Shown here: positions 41,807-54,860 of the stretch, piece by piece
How positions within the stretch are numbered: the first letter of the stretch is position 1
Layout of the letters: every line of letters begins with the position of its first letter
From: Hyperoplus lanceolatus
Taxonomy: Eukaryota; Chordata; Actinopteri; Uranoscopiformes; Ammodytidae
Reading direction: 5' to 3'
Assembly (NCBI GenBank): GCA_026929865.2
Contig: CM049395.1
Location: 17,430,001-17,494,000, forward strand
DNA: 64,000 bases
Program-made: the position numbers and the translations under genes
The notes under the pieces: model-generated
What the model was told of the DNA's origin: nothing
What the model saw: the letters and a program-made list of their open reading frames with translations, nothing else
Databases searched by the model: none

Positions 41807-42126
41807 GATGTCTCACTATGGGATACGCCCCCTCGCGTATTCGCAGAAGCACCAATAACATTACTCCAACCCTGATTTGCTGGCAGTCATGACGTCTGCG
41901 CCTCCGGCTACAAAGATGTCCGCTCCGACAGAGGACAGTTGAGCCAGTAGGCAGCAGAAACCAGTACGGAGATATATTGCTTCAGAAGCGAGAAGAGGTG
42001 ATTGAATGACGAGTGACGCCCCGTCAGGAGTTTATAAGGTGCGGGGTCATGACTGCCAGCCAATCAGGGCTGGCGTAATGTTATTGGTGCTTCTGCAAAT
42101 ACGCGAGGGGGCCATAGTGAGACATC
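41807..42126. mobile_element. Long fold-back (inverted-repeat) element
   Basis: The left arm 41807-41893 (starting GATGTCTCACTATGGG, containing CCCCCTCGCGTATT and ending GTCATGAC) is matched, with few mismatches, by the reverse complement at 42046-42126. The loop is about 150 bp. No coding capacity and no clear target duplication; the left flank AACCCCGGTTCTCTGAGTAA may be further terminal sequence. Confidence 0.8.
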
Positions 42127-42939
42127 AAAACAAATTTTAAGATTGAGAACTCCTTGTATTCTTTCTTTAGTGACATACAACATAGAGGTTTTATCCCAGG
42201 AAAGTACACATTTAGCGTGACAATCCTTAATGTAATCTTCAATTGCATTCATTTAGTTTCTTTCAGGCAAAAACAGACTACATGCCATTCCTCACTCACT
42301 GTCACTCAGAGCTAATGTGAGGGCAGAAAAGGGGGTTTTGAGCTTGCAGAATCGATGACTGGTGCTTGCCAAGTATTCCTATACATTCTGCAGAGTAACA
42401 GGGATGAAAATAAAAGCTTGGAATGAATGGGGCATCGTATACGTGTTCTGGCCTGTTCCAACACACTCTGTGTTAATGTGTAGGGGCATGACATGTGTGA
42501 TGCAGGCAAGACTTGCAAAGTGTGAAAAAGGAGTGTGATGAAAACAGGAAGATTAAGAGCAAGAAAGTAATAAGTCATTTCAACGACCAATTCAGGTGTG
42601 CAGGGAACGTACAGCAGCTCTGAAAGTGTGCATGTGTGAATCCTCCTCTGACTGAGCTGTCCTGAACTCTGTGTGTACAGTTGGTGCCCTGGGGAGGGCT
42701 TTCAGACGTCTCATGACCACACCATGCAGCGCAGTCACACTTTTTCATTGGCGGTTGCAAGCTGTGGGGGTGTGGAGTTCTGGGTTGTGTGTGTCTGTAT
42801 GAGTGTACACACACCACATGCATGATTTCAGGGAGCCGTTTGACTCAATGAGTTGAGTCTGATGAGGCTTGTTTGATGAAATAAAAATAAAAGTCTTCCT
42901 GTGTTTGAGTACCCTGCTGTTAGAGTTGGTGTGTGGTAT

Positions 42940-43140
42940 TATAGAATTGCCTTTTGTTAAACCGACTGCATCCTGCACAGCCCCCTGCTGTATTATTGAG
43001 TAGGGAAAGCTTTTGTCTCCGTGGGGTAATTTGGCTTACAGATAGTTGTCGATAATAATAAATGCAGAAAAATTCAGCATTCAATACAAAAATACATACA
43101 ATAAATACACAAATAAACACAAGTACACAGGCTACGATAA
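42940..43140. repeat. Possible LINE 3' tail fragment
   Basis: A CTCCGTGGGGTAATTTGGCTTACAG-like phrase followed by an A-rich stretch resembles the clearer LINE tail near 56290. Weak support. Confidence 0.25.
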
Positions 43141-43504
43141 GTATTTCCCCTAGAATTTATTCACGCACGCACGAACGAATGGATGCACGCATGCACACAG
43201 AGTGAGGGACACACAAGCAGAAAAGACAAAACAGCACAACCACAGCTTGTCTGCTGTTCTATCCACTGTCAACACTGCGGTTGTATCTTCCCTCTACCTC
43301 ATCTTTCAGCTCCCTCACACCTCAGTGCTGCGTTTCAACACTCGGGTCTCAACTCCTGTTACCGTACCACCAGGGAACATAAAGCAAGCGCAGATACAGC
43401 TATTCCATCAAAGCATTTGTCATTTGATGTCGAGGTAACACATATTTAATCTTACTCGCAGCAAGGGAACCTTGTGCCTAAAGGTAAGAAAGGTGCGGCC
43501 CAAG

Positions 43505-44414
43505 TAGGGTTGCAAAGGGGTGGAAAGTTTCCGGTAAATTACCGGAAAGTTTCTGGAAACTTTCCACGGGAACTTTCGCTCGGGAATTTTGGGAATATTC
43601 AAAATTGGAAATGATAGGAATTAACTAAATGGCGGTAATTTAAATATTTTTTTTTTCATAACCAAACTTAAATCTAAACATTTAAACACTATCTTTGGTC
43701 ATAGGCAGACATCCATGCAAAATAATACAATCAAAATACATTACATGTGAACAGATTTATTTGTAAGAAGAACTTTATCAAATTTTGATTATTTTATGAA
43801 CAATCAATAATTTCACTGAACAACAAAAAGATGAATGTCGAGTAAAATATTACTCATCTGTCTGACCCGACCCATTCAATAAATAAAGTCAAATACACCC
43901 CATGTGATGGAGGAATGCACAGAGCATGTAGGGGGCGTGGCCTCAGTACCCCTGCAGTAGGATGTGTGCTATGTGCAATTTGCCAAGTGTACTTCAATAA
44001 AATCTGGTTGTTTTAGTCAAGATTATGCTAAAATATATTTTCCCCAACTATATTTAAAATCACAGTTGAAGCCTCTGTAAACCTGGTCTAGTAGAAATCA
44101 ATGTATGATATCAAGTTGGGTGTCTCAATAAACTTCTGAAAAAATCTGATTTGAAATTAAATGTTCAAAAATATATTAAAACTTAGTTGAAAAAACTGCT
44201 TTTTACTGTCTAGAACGTTTGCCTGGACTGAAATAACATAGTTAGGAGAATTTAGTGCATTTGGGTTGCTTTAAATTTAGTAAATTCCCGTTTATTCCCG
44301 TTTATTCCCGTTTATTCCCGTTAATTCCCAAAATTCCCGTTAATTCCCATAAATTCCCGTTAATTCCCATGGAAAGTTTCCAACTTTGAAAATTCCCAGA
44401 ATTTTGCAACCCTA
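43505..44414 (+). mobile_element. hAT-like non-autonomous transposon, copy 1
   Basis: The 910-bp element begins TAGGGTTGCAAA and ends TTTGCAACCCTA. A perfect 8-bp duplication GGCCCAAG flanks it (43497-43504 and 44415-44422), the size made by hAT transposases. Subterminal regions are full of GGAAAGTTTCC-type palindromic motifs. No transposase is encoded. Copy 2 lies inverted at 57068-58145. Confidence 0.9.
44284..44371. repeat. ~10-bp minisatellite (TTCCCGTTTA-like) in hAT copy 1
   Basis: About eight TTCCCGTTTA / TTCCCGTTAA / TTCCCATAAA units lie just inside the right terminus. The corresponding place in copy 2 (57110-57140) has about two units, so the array is specific to this copy. Confidence 0.85.
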
Positions 44415-47400
44415 GGCCCAAGTATTCTCTTAGTCATTCTTTGGATGGATCATTTCAATGTTGGACAACACAATGTTCAGGCACACAAATGCTCACACAT
44501 ATACAATTAAGACTCATCAGAGGTTGATTTTATTCAGAGGCATTCAACATAGCATCTGCTTCGTTTGAAGGCAAGGCAACACACTGCAGATGGACAGGAG
44601 TAATTGGCAATGCCACACTGTCAGAGCGTCCAGGTGTTCTAGAGATTTGTTGCATCCTTTTCCATTAGGGTTGACTGATTGATCTGATTGCCTTCATTGT
44701 TATTTTGTCTGCCTCACTGTTCCTGATATGATCATTTCAACACCCCTGCTATGTTCATCTTTGCGCTAATTTGAAAAAAAAATATATATCCAGTTCATGA
44801 TTTGCACATTTAATTTTCAACAAATATTAACTTTACCTATTGGTCTTGTACAAAAAGTCAGCCACTGATCGCATACGTGCTGCGCACTGTATGATTCTCA
44901 TGCAAACAGATATTTCCCTTTCGCAGCTTATTCAATATGTGCGGTGTGTTTACACAGAATTTGATGTCTGTGTTGGCGCTCATTTGTTTAATCTGTATTA
45001 TACATGGCATCTGCATTTTACCAGACATCGCTAATGAATTTCGAAACAGTCGTGTTTTATGTCAATGAGACCCGTCTTCTCATCATGTTGCTCAAATATG
45101 GGTGGCTCTGCTCTGCCTGTTACCGAGGCTCACTGGAGCATCTCGGAAAGATGTTTAGTTTTTTACATGAATGTGGAAAACTGAGAAAAGTTCTTGACAG
45201 GCACACGCAATCAGCCGTTTTCACTGATGATATAAACTCAAGCGTATAAACTTGGACTCGTAATTATCCAGCTATTAGGCTACAGCTGAATATGTACGGG
45301 CATGCAAGAACACAATACAGCGATTTAAACTTTCTATTTGCTTCAGCTCCTCCGACTTAATCACATGCTAACGATCTGTCACTCAACTATCCAAGTCTAT
45401 TTTACATTCAATTTGTCTAACTTGAACCTGTCAGTGTTGTATTGATTTTCTAAATTGAAAGCTTTATTATTTCCACACAAAATAAACTCTATTTTGTTTC
45501 TGGAATCCAAAAATTAGATGTTTTGTTTGTATGGTGGGCAAGGAGGACTGGAGGACTGCTAACTGGTGCTAATTTGCTACATTGTCACACCTCTGGACGA
45601 GGTAAACGATGATGAATGTCCCTCGCCGTGTTGAGTGACATCATCACCCTGCGCTACATCTGTGTCTTCAAAAAAACATCTGCTGCTCCCAAGCTGCCAT
45701 GCCAGTCCCGTACACATACATGTGTACACATACTCACACAAATACAGGCATAGTCCCTATTTGAGACCAGTGGTTCCCAGAGAAAGCCATCCGTCTTATG
45801 ATGGATTGTTGTCACCAGCCGTCCTGCCCGCCTCTACACTTTGAAAGACATTTCCCTTCATAGGGTTCGGGAGTCAAGCGGATGCTTTGCGTTTCATGGT
45901 TGACTACCTGAGCTGCCTCATTGTGTCTGCAGCATATTTAATTATCAACATTATCAACAAAACCCCATTGCTGATATATTTTTTCCGAATAACAGCTTTC
46001 AGATTCTTCACATTGATAAGCCTACATGATGTTACTGTGTGCAAATGTTTTTTTTACCATTCCTATTGCAACACAGCTCACTTCTAATCACACTTGTGTA
46101 GGAAATGTATCTTTGCTCTACTTGAGCTTCATTGGGGTATAATTTAAAGCCCACACACACCCACACACAGTTTTAAAGAAGTATTAAATTATGCTGAAGA
46201 ATAATTCTACTGCTTGGTGCTTCTATGTCGCGCTTGATGCATTTGCATTTAGCTCCCATAGATCAATGCAAAAGACAGTTCTGTGAAAAATAGTGTGTTC
46301 TTTTATCACTGTTCTTCTATTATGATAAAGTACAGGTCAGCCCCTTTTTATAAATAGAATTCCTTAAGGTGGAGGTGATTTGCTTTGAGGGTGTGTAACT
46401 GAATAATACCCTGCTGAGATCTTTTGTCTGGTCTAGGCTTTTACCGGTCCACAACATCTATTCTACCCTCTCTGCCACTTGCTCCATCATTTCTGTTTAG
46501 GAAGATGCTCCGTTTTCACATCAGGCCCCATCCTCCACCAATCTCACAGTAGGCTGCTCTTTCCAGGGCTGGTGCATAAACAGAGCAACAGAAGCCGCTG
46601 ATAGCATCTGCAGATGTGCCGCCAACAACCCCCAAGATAAGAACCAGTTGCAGCATGCCCCCTCTCTCTGGCAAACAATAGAGCTCCCACTGAAATGTGT
46701 GGTGGTGGGAAGATGGAGAGGAAATGGGTGGGGTGAAAGATAGGTGCGGGTGGAGAGACCGACTGAATGAATGAATTCAGCTCGGAGACTAATTCCAGAA
46801 AGAGACTGAACGGTGGCAGAGAAGAGGCTAAAAAATTGGAAGGAGAGGTGGATGGTGCTGCAGGGAGGGAGGGAGGGAGCGGAACAAATGAAAGGCAGAG
46901 CTATGGGTGAATATGGAGAGGTTATCCCTTCAGCTTGTATCTATGTGTCCATCAACAGCAGGACCAGGGGTGTGTTTGGCTCCTTTATCTGGATGGCCTG
47001 TTGCGCTAGTGGAGGGTGGAGGGATCCTTAATTCCAGTGGAGGAGGGGTTGGGGATGGGGGGGCCTTAAGGAAACAAGCACTTGACGAAAGATGGGAGAG
47101 CCTGGCCCAGTGATAGCTGCTCTTTGTTGCACGGCGTGTTGCCTTTTGATTGACATTTCCTTCATAATCACATGTGTGCTCCTCTGACACTGCTGTGAGC
47201 TGAGGCCGAGCTTCCCTCTCTGCATCCTATCTTACCTCTTCACCTCCTGCTCTCTGATAAAGGCTGGAGGTAAAAGCAGGACTGAAAGAGCATACGGATG
47301 TACGGCTGTAGTGCCAACACATCTATCTGTGCGCAGGTAATGGGAGCATCCGACTGCCGTCACCGTCTCCCGTGGCAACGACCTCTGCAGAAGGTTAGCC

Positions 47401-48981
47401 TGAAAATGGGCCAAAGAATGAACTAAATTCCCAGTGATAAAATAAGACACCTTAACATGATTAAGGGGGCCCTAACCCAAACAGTATTGTTCCAGCTACA
47501 ACTCAATTACCTGTAATGAAAAAGGACTCTTTTCCCCCAAGATACTGTGTGGGGCTTTAGCTTCGGCTGGAGGTCGGGTGAAACACGCACATGGAGAATA
47601 GAACAGACATGTGATACTCTGAAACGAGAGAAGAACGTTTAAAGTGCTGACTCATGTACCGAGGAACATGCATGACCATGAATTCCAACATTTGATATAC
47701 AGTCACATCCCTCAGCTTTCTCATAGGTACCATAGTTAAAAAGATGTCTATAGAATTAAACCCAAGGTACAATATTTCAATTGGAGCCGATTTCAATAGG
47801 GACATTTGTTGGTTTGTTAAGAGACTTACTCGGCAGCTCTTTTGATAATTGATTAATTGCTTTTAATTTTTTTAAGCAAAAGTTCTGGGAAATAGTGATT
47901 GCCATTTTTCTAGCACATAGACAAAGCTATTAATCTACAAATAGAATAAAAATTCTGGACATTAATAGATGATGAAAATTATCATTAGCTGTAACATTAC
48001 ATCCTAGTTTCTTGTTATTTTTTTGTTCTGCAAGGTCATGCACATGCACATGTCAAAAGCTGAGGGATGGACGCCTGCTGTGTGTGTGAGGTGACCCAGC
48101 CAGATGGCTCGTAATGGCTATTGACAGTTTGTGGATATGTCAGACTGTGCCTCAATCCTGTCATTTCCCATCTAGATATAATTGACTGTGTGTGATTTCA
48201 TTGCAGGCTAGTTATATATACAAGTAGAAAGGAAATGCAGCAATTAAACAAGCAACTTCACACTAATAACATGCACAATGGAGGAGTCAGGTTGCTGAAC
48301 TCTGTTTAGAGCAGAACTTTTACAGTGACCGTCCTCCTATAAAAGTGCATGTTAGATTGCCTCACTTCACGAGCGTTGCTGTAAAAACAAAGCAAGAAAT
48401 GGCTTCTGTGAAATGCAGTAATCATCGGGCGGAGGTGACTTCTCGCCTCAGTTGTACTCTAAACAGCAGCTGCGCCCCCAGGGCCCATCCGCTGATAGTC
48501 ATAAATGTTTAGAAGGGCGTCCTTTGCTCAACATCTGGTCTGCACACAGAATGGTTTAGCAGTTAAAAATATCCCTCCCTTGGCTAAGAGCTATCGGTGA
48601 CAGTAAGCCCCTGCTCAGTCAGCTTAACACACTTAAAGGTGTCTTCTGGCTGAAGATCAATGCATTCTATACACCACTAATACTCCAAAAAGCTTTTGTT
48701 TTTATCAATGACATGATATATATAGATTTGCACCGACTGCTTCCCGCCATCATTGTCTTGAGGTTGTCGTATTGGAAGTGTAATAATAGGCTGTGTCATT
48801 CTGGGACAGCAGTTGTCCTGTAAAGGTTTCACTGTACTCTTCACACACTGACTTGTAACAAGGTCGGGGTATGCTCTTTTTACAGCCCAGTAGATAAAAT
48901 AAGAACTGCTGTCTTAGGCCGACTCCCGTGGAATGCCACACATCCATCTTCTGTCTGTCCTTCTGACACAAGCATTTCATT

Positions 48982-49008
48982 TGTGTGTGTGTGTGTGTGT
49001 GTGTGTGT
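48982..49008. repeat. Short (GT)n tract
   Basis: About thirteen GT units. Confidence 0.92.
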
Positions 49009-50123
49009 CTGTGTCAAATATAACGGAGTCAAAAGTACTTATTCATCTTCCATTCACAGTCTGCCCAGTGATTGTTCTTTATTACCTATGACAGTGTGCC
49101 AAATGGTTATTGCATTAAGCATGCCTATTTTTGATTATATTTCAACAGGTGTCATTGCGATCGCTCCATATACGTTAAAACACAGCTGTTTAAATCTTTT
49201 TTTTTTTCTTTTTTTCAAGAACTTATTCGATTAATCAAACTTAGACAGTTGTTATGGTCATTCATAATTTCTGTTATTGCATGTCACTCACAGTCACATC
49301 TGCCTGTTGTTGGTGTTCAAGACAAATATGTTGTGATGACACCGGCAGACGTGCGTTTCATCATTTCCGCAGTGCATCGGGCTTGTCAGGCTTCATACAT
49401 GATGAAGTGCCTCTTAGACTTCTTTATTAGATTTCCACACACAGTCATTAATTGATCCTGTTTTCATTCTTGTCAATCTGGGGGCAAACTCCCACTCCCA
49501 CATGTCACTCCTCCACGAGATGAAGGTTGTTGCTATCTTTTATGGTGGAGCGAGTGAAGAACATCAGCAGACATCTTTTACACAACTGACAGAACCATCA
49601 AAGCTTCTGTTTTCCTCACTTCTCTTGGCTTTGTTAAGTATATGAAGGCTGTGAACTCTCTTGTCCTTTTATATACAAATATAATGTTTACCTTTTTTTT
49701 ATGAAAACCCAATCTTTCTCAGAAACTGGTGACTCTTCTTCTTCCCTAATCAGGCTTTTGGTATTACTCATTGAGATATTTAGGCTGTTTTTGTAAATTA
49801 CCTCTCAACCCCATTTTGACCACATCCCATAGTCCTAATAAACCAAATTAAGCAAAAACAAAGTGTCCCTTCTGGGCTTAGGATGTAAATAATTCACGCT
49901 GGGGTTTTCATGTAACATTCACAGCCACTTAAGAATATCACTGAAGGACAACCCCTCAAAGCTACATTTCACAATGAGCCAGGCTGCATTAGAGAGATAG
50001 AATAATCTTTTTCCTTGTACCATAAACCCTGCAGTGCCTTTTTTATTAAGACTAATAACGGGGTTGAAAGTATGGTCCGTGTCGTCTGAAGGGAATGCAT
50101 TTGAGTGGGTCTTATAATACATT

Positions 50124-50353
50124 GTTAGTTAGTTAGTTTATTCGTCAAATGCACAACATAACAGGCAAGCAGTCATAGCTGGCAATGAAATGTTTGTGTT
50201 CCAAGCTCTCCTCAATGATGCAACAATAAAAAATTTAAAAATAGTATAGAGTAAAAGAGTAACAACGTATAGTGCAATAAGAACCAAATTTTAGATAAAA
50301 TAAACCTAGAATACATGTACAGTATATATATATACATACACACACATACACAT

Positions 50354-50391
<38 letters not shown>

Positions 50392-51000
50392 ACACAAACA
50401 TGTAAACATGTATGTAAAGAATACATATACACATATATATATAAGTGTCTCAGACAGCTGTTAAGGGACTTGCGGAGTTCAACATTCTTGTGCTGCTCGG
50501 AAAAAAGCTGTTCTTGAACCTGGTGGTTCTGGTTTTGATGCTCCGATACCGTCTGCCTGACGGTAGCAGAGTGAACAGTTCCTGGCTAGGGTGGCTGTGG
50601 TCGTTGAGAATGCGCTGTGCTTTTCTCCAACATCTTCGGGTGTAGAGGTCATGCATGCATGGCAGATCAGACCTGGTGATGTGCTGTGCGGTTTTCACGA
50701 CCCTCTGCAGAGCTTTACGGTCGCGGTCGTTGCAGTTTCCATACCAGCTGGTGATACAGCCGGTCAGGATGCTCTCGATGGTGCATTGGTAAAGGTTGCA
50801 GAGTATTTTGGAGCCCATACCGAACCTTCTCAGTCTGCAGAGGAAGAAGAGCTGCTGTCTTGCTGCCTTAACAACAGTCTCAGTGTGGTGTGACCAGGAC
50901 AGGTCCTCAGTGATGTGTACGCCAAGGAACCTGAAGCTGCTGACTCTCTCATTGCAATTAAAGTTTGAAATTGCATAGAATAAAGTAGAAGTGTTTTATT
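50124..51000 (-). pseudogene. 5'-truncated LINE (L2/Rex1-like) reverse-transcriptase C-terminal end
   Basis: On the minus strand, an open frame from about 51000 down to the stop at 50450-50452 encodes the C-terminal part of a non-LTR retrotransposon polyprotein. Recognisable phrases are VSSFRFLGVHITEDLSW, CTIESILTGCITSWYGNC, KALQRVVKTAQ, LYTRRC and SSTRMLNS near the end, all typical of fish L2/Rex1-type elements. The 3' UTR contains a microsatellite (50327-50443) and ends with AATAAA followed by a (CTAA)n tail (about 50127-50147), as these LINEs end in short tandem repeats rather than poly(A). 5' truncation is the usual outcome of incomplete reverse transcription. The frame shown is uninterrupted, suggesting a fairly recent copy. 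It has no relation to neogenin. Confidence 0.85.
50327..50443. repeat. (TA)n/(CA)n compound microsatellite in LINE 3' UTR
   Basis: Alternating TA, CA and ATAC units inside the LINE tail region. Confidence 0.9.
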
Positions 51001-51030
51001 CAACTGATTGTTTACTCATTACTGGGTGGT

Positions 51031-51180
51031 ATGATGGCCTAGAGGAGAGAGGGGCCATAGTGGTGACTGACCATTGTGTCCTTGTGCAAAGCACTTAACC
51101 CCAAACTGCTCCAGGGGCACTGTACTATGGTTGATGTGTGGTAACTTGAGAGTGGATATGCGAAAAGAGAAATGTAATGT
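51031..51180 (+). repeat. Degraded SINE-like fragment
   Basis: The phrase GTGTCCTTGTGCAAAGCACT, then TTAACCCCAAACTGCTCC, parallels the SINE at 57699-57970 (GTGTCCTTGGGCAAGACATT, then GAACCCCGAATTGCTCC). The pol III head and the 3' tail are poorly preserved. Confidence 0.55.
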
Positions 51181-52616
51181 AACCATTGACTAATGAAGTA
51201 ACTTAACTTACTGCCCGTCGGCTTCCTTTTGAATGCAATCTTTGGTGCATTAATACATTAATGTGTGCATTAATGCACACACAGAGTGGATTAATGTAGT
51301 ACTCATGACACATAAGCAATGTTTTACCGGTGGGTAAGTCTTGCGCTAAAGCCTCTGAACATTTCGGCCCAACTGAGAAGTAATCGGCCCAGTGGCGTTT
51401 TAATCCAGTCCTAAGAGTGAAATGTAAATCCTGAAAGTGAATGCATAACACTGAAATAGGTCAAATGTATGATTTTATTTTCAAGCTTTAAAAGAGAAAC
51501 ATTTTAAAATTGTCTTGAAGGAAAAACATCACACCATGTACAGAAAATTAAATGAGGTGTTTGGGATTTTTCCTGTATATTAAAATTAAACAGATTTACC
51601 AAGTCATAACCTGTACAAACTCACCCAGTCCATTAAAATATGTTAACACAACAATTACAGAAGGTATAAAAATAATTCTTTCAAATACATCACAAACATC
51701 TCCACTAAGTACATGTTTAAAAAACAGATAATTAGATGAAATGGTGTCTTACACAGAGCAGAACACAGTTTGAGATTTACAAAACCTAGGACTTGGCCTA
51801 TAATAAACTGGTACCTCTGATTGATATCTGCGGCATTTTTTTCACTTTGTGTTTGACTTTACATTTGACAAAGTATCAATGAGGCGTAAGAACTTTACTG
51901 TAAGAATGTAACCCTAAGTGTGTAGGCTGAATAGCATGATTTGCTGTAATGGAGGAAACCCTTAGAAATATTCTCCCCTCAAACTCTGAAACTTTCAATT
52001 AGGGAATTAATTATCACTTACACTGCAGCTGGCTTTAAAGGGAGTATGAACAGAAAGGAGGCACTGTACTGAATAAAGAAAAGTACATATTGTACAGGAG
52101 GATAAAATACATTCCGACCTTGCCTGAGAACACCCTTCTTAAAGCTAGTACATCTAATGGACATTATTGTCTTTTTGGGGAGGCTACTTGACTACTCTGC
52201 CACTCCCTCACTTACCTTGATTTTCATTGCTATTGATTGGAAGTCTTCACACAGCAATGCAATTGTGGTTGTTCTGTCTTTGTGAGCATGGGTTGCAAAA
52301 CACAAAGAGATGTATTGACAAGAGAGGACTGTGTTGAAGAGAAAAGTGGATGTTGTGATGGTGTCATTAATGGGCTGCTTTAAAAAGAAACTCTGCTTTA
52401 TTTGGATGGTCATACACCAGTAAATATCCATTTGTAACTCTCAGTGCATTCTGGGAATCAGCCTGACATGAAGGGCTTTAATTTATTTATTTTTTAGTGT
52501 TGCCTCTTTCCTTCAACCTGACTTGTGTTCTTCAATTTCAGGTATTGATCGCCTGCATTTCCCAGAATGTCTTTCACCAAACCCCCCAGAGAGAAAGGGC
52601 GTGAACTTTTTGAATT

Positions 52617-52635
52617 GAGAGAGAGAGAGAGAGAT
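52617..52635. repeat. Short (GA)n tract
   Basis: About nine GA units. Confidence 0.85.
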
Positions 52636-54246
52636 TGTCATGCCTTTGAATTATGCTCTAGCCAGAGTTGTTAGATATACATTCAACAATAAATATTTAT
52701 TAATAATAATTAAAACCATACTGAAATTTTTAGTTTTTGCGTGCAAATTATACCAGTATTATTGGCCCCAATCAGTCTAATAGGGTCATTTCTATGCTAA
52801 TAGGTAGTACATTATTAAAGCTTTCACTCAACAGCAGCTGTCTGCAAAACAAAAAGTAATTGCCCCGTTTAGATGAAGTGCTTACCTTAATTCTTGTCTT
52901 AAAGGCATAATAAACGGTTGGAACAACACTATGAGAATGCTTGGATTCATTACTGGTGTCCTCTGTTTTGATTGCTATGCTACTACTGTTTTTTTTACAC
53001 CCCAAATATCCACTGTGGAAAATGGGTTATTTAGTTTCACCAGTTACACTTTGTCAGACCAGAGCCATATAAGGAGGTAAAAGTCCTCGGGGGAGCTCAA
53101 AAATGTAAGCCAATTTCTTCCAAACTACTAAACTGACTCTGCTTGGACATATGTAACATAGAGTGCTGTTGTATATTTGATCCAAGGTGAAACGCAGCTA
53201 TCCTAAAGTCAGTTACTAATTCAGTTGAATCCAGAGGGAGATCCTTAAAGCCCTCTGCATATTCCATTAAGCTGCTCATTGTTATTCTATACCGGATTTT
53301 AATTAAGAATAGTAGGAACCCAACATTGTGATTTAAGTGTATGTATGTGCATGCATAGTTGCACTCTGTAGTGCTCTGAAGCGGTGTAGCCGGTCGTAAC
53401 GCCTCTGCAGCACAATTATTTCTTGCTCACCTCCATCAAATGATAGACAGATTCATTCATTAGCATTCATATGATTTGAAGCTCTGCTGGAAAAGCCAGA
53501 TGATGTAGGGTTTGGTGAATCTAGGTAACCAATTTTTATTAAAATTTGGTGCTGCCATTTGGTTAACCGCTTCCTTTTCTCTGAAATGGTTGTGCAAAGT
53601 CATGTCTCGCTCTTAATTATGCTTTATGAAATTAAGGAAGAAACTGCCAACCATTAGCATAAAACATTCTCGATGGTCAAAGCCTTCTTGTGCTTTGATC
53701 ATGGAGACATTATTGCTCTCTCGGAATAATGTGGCCTTATCCCACTGCCAACCTAATAAGTGTTGAGAATGGCAGTACAGCACTTCTGGTCAATAGATGG
53801 ATTGAGCAAGGGTGTGGAAAATGAAGCTCCCATCCAGTCGATTTAAATGGAGAATTGTGACTAATTGGAATCGATGGCATTAGCATCGCCGCTCAGCACT
53901 TCCTATCTGAAATGCCGTGACGTGACCCACACTGTATATTTCTTATGTACACTTAAGCTTGTCCGAATAACACACATTCATAAATGAGAACTAATAAAGT
54001 GAAGCATCGACTTCATTAACACTGGCCGTTATAGAATGGCATGGATACATCTTGACTGGGTGAGTTAGAATCCCCTCCCCCCTCCCCCCTCAAAACACTC
54101 GTGCACATCCATAAGACACGGCAAATGAACCAGCCTGCAGAGATGTGATGAGCCTGGGGGAACAATTGAGAGTTAAAAACGCTGCAGATTCACTGCAGAC
54201 TGAGTCAGAGAGTGCTTATGTAGCCGGCCTGCTGCTACTTCTGCGT

Positions 54247-54860
54247 TGTGTAGGCTATGAACGTGAGTCGGGACAACTGCTGCTTCGACCACAGATTCTT
54301 TATTGTTCTGGGTTTAAAGAAAAACACACAGCACGGCCATTAAAGATGTGCGTCAACACGTGCACTCCTATCTTCTTTATGGCATCCTGCCGACTCAAGA
54401 ACATATTACAAATATGCTTTGATTTAATAAACAATTGCACCAAAGTGCTTACAAAACAAATTAAATTAATTAAAAGTACATTAAAATAAATACACACAGA
54501 GCTCACATACCTGGGATCAGAAAAACACATACAGCACGGCCATTTAAGATGTGCGTCACACGTGCACTCCTCTAAAACACAAGGAGACACGAGCCCATGA
54601 GACTCACTACACAAAAACTGCCATACTGAATATAACAACATTTACACACTAAAACGAGCGTCTAACATAACTAAACAGCAACTGCAACTTCCTGGTAACA
54701 TTGTTTACAAATCGGTTACAGGTTTTATCACTTATACACATTAATTTAGAGGAGCACTGTACATTCTTACCTATCTTCTTTATGGCATACTGCCGACTGA
54801 AGAAGCTAGCCAGCGCGAAATAACAGGAAGTGACCTCACGGGTAACAACAGAATCACACA
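54247..54860 (-). mobile_element. LTR-like or exon-like block with duplicated units, minus strand
   Basis: Read on the minus strand, the block starts TGTGATTCTG, ends CTACACA and has an AATAAA signal (54304-54299) about 52 nt before its end, a layout like a solo LTR. No 5-bp target duplication was found. It contains three related units: unit A (54802-54771), followed by a GTAAGA donor; unit B (54569-54511), preceded by TTTTAGAG and followed by a GTATGT donor; and unit C (about 54395-54318), which is A joined directly to B. Unit C has an open frame ending at a stop that overlaps the AATAAA. The origin is unresolved: LTR, retrocopy or lost small gene. Confidence 0.45.

Noticed and set aside
44284..44371. 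Tandem TTCCC units as a CRISPR-like array
   Set aside because: Units are contiguous ~10-mers with no spacers, inside a eukaryotic transposon.
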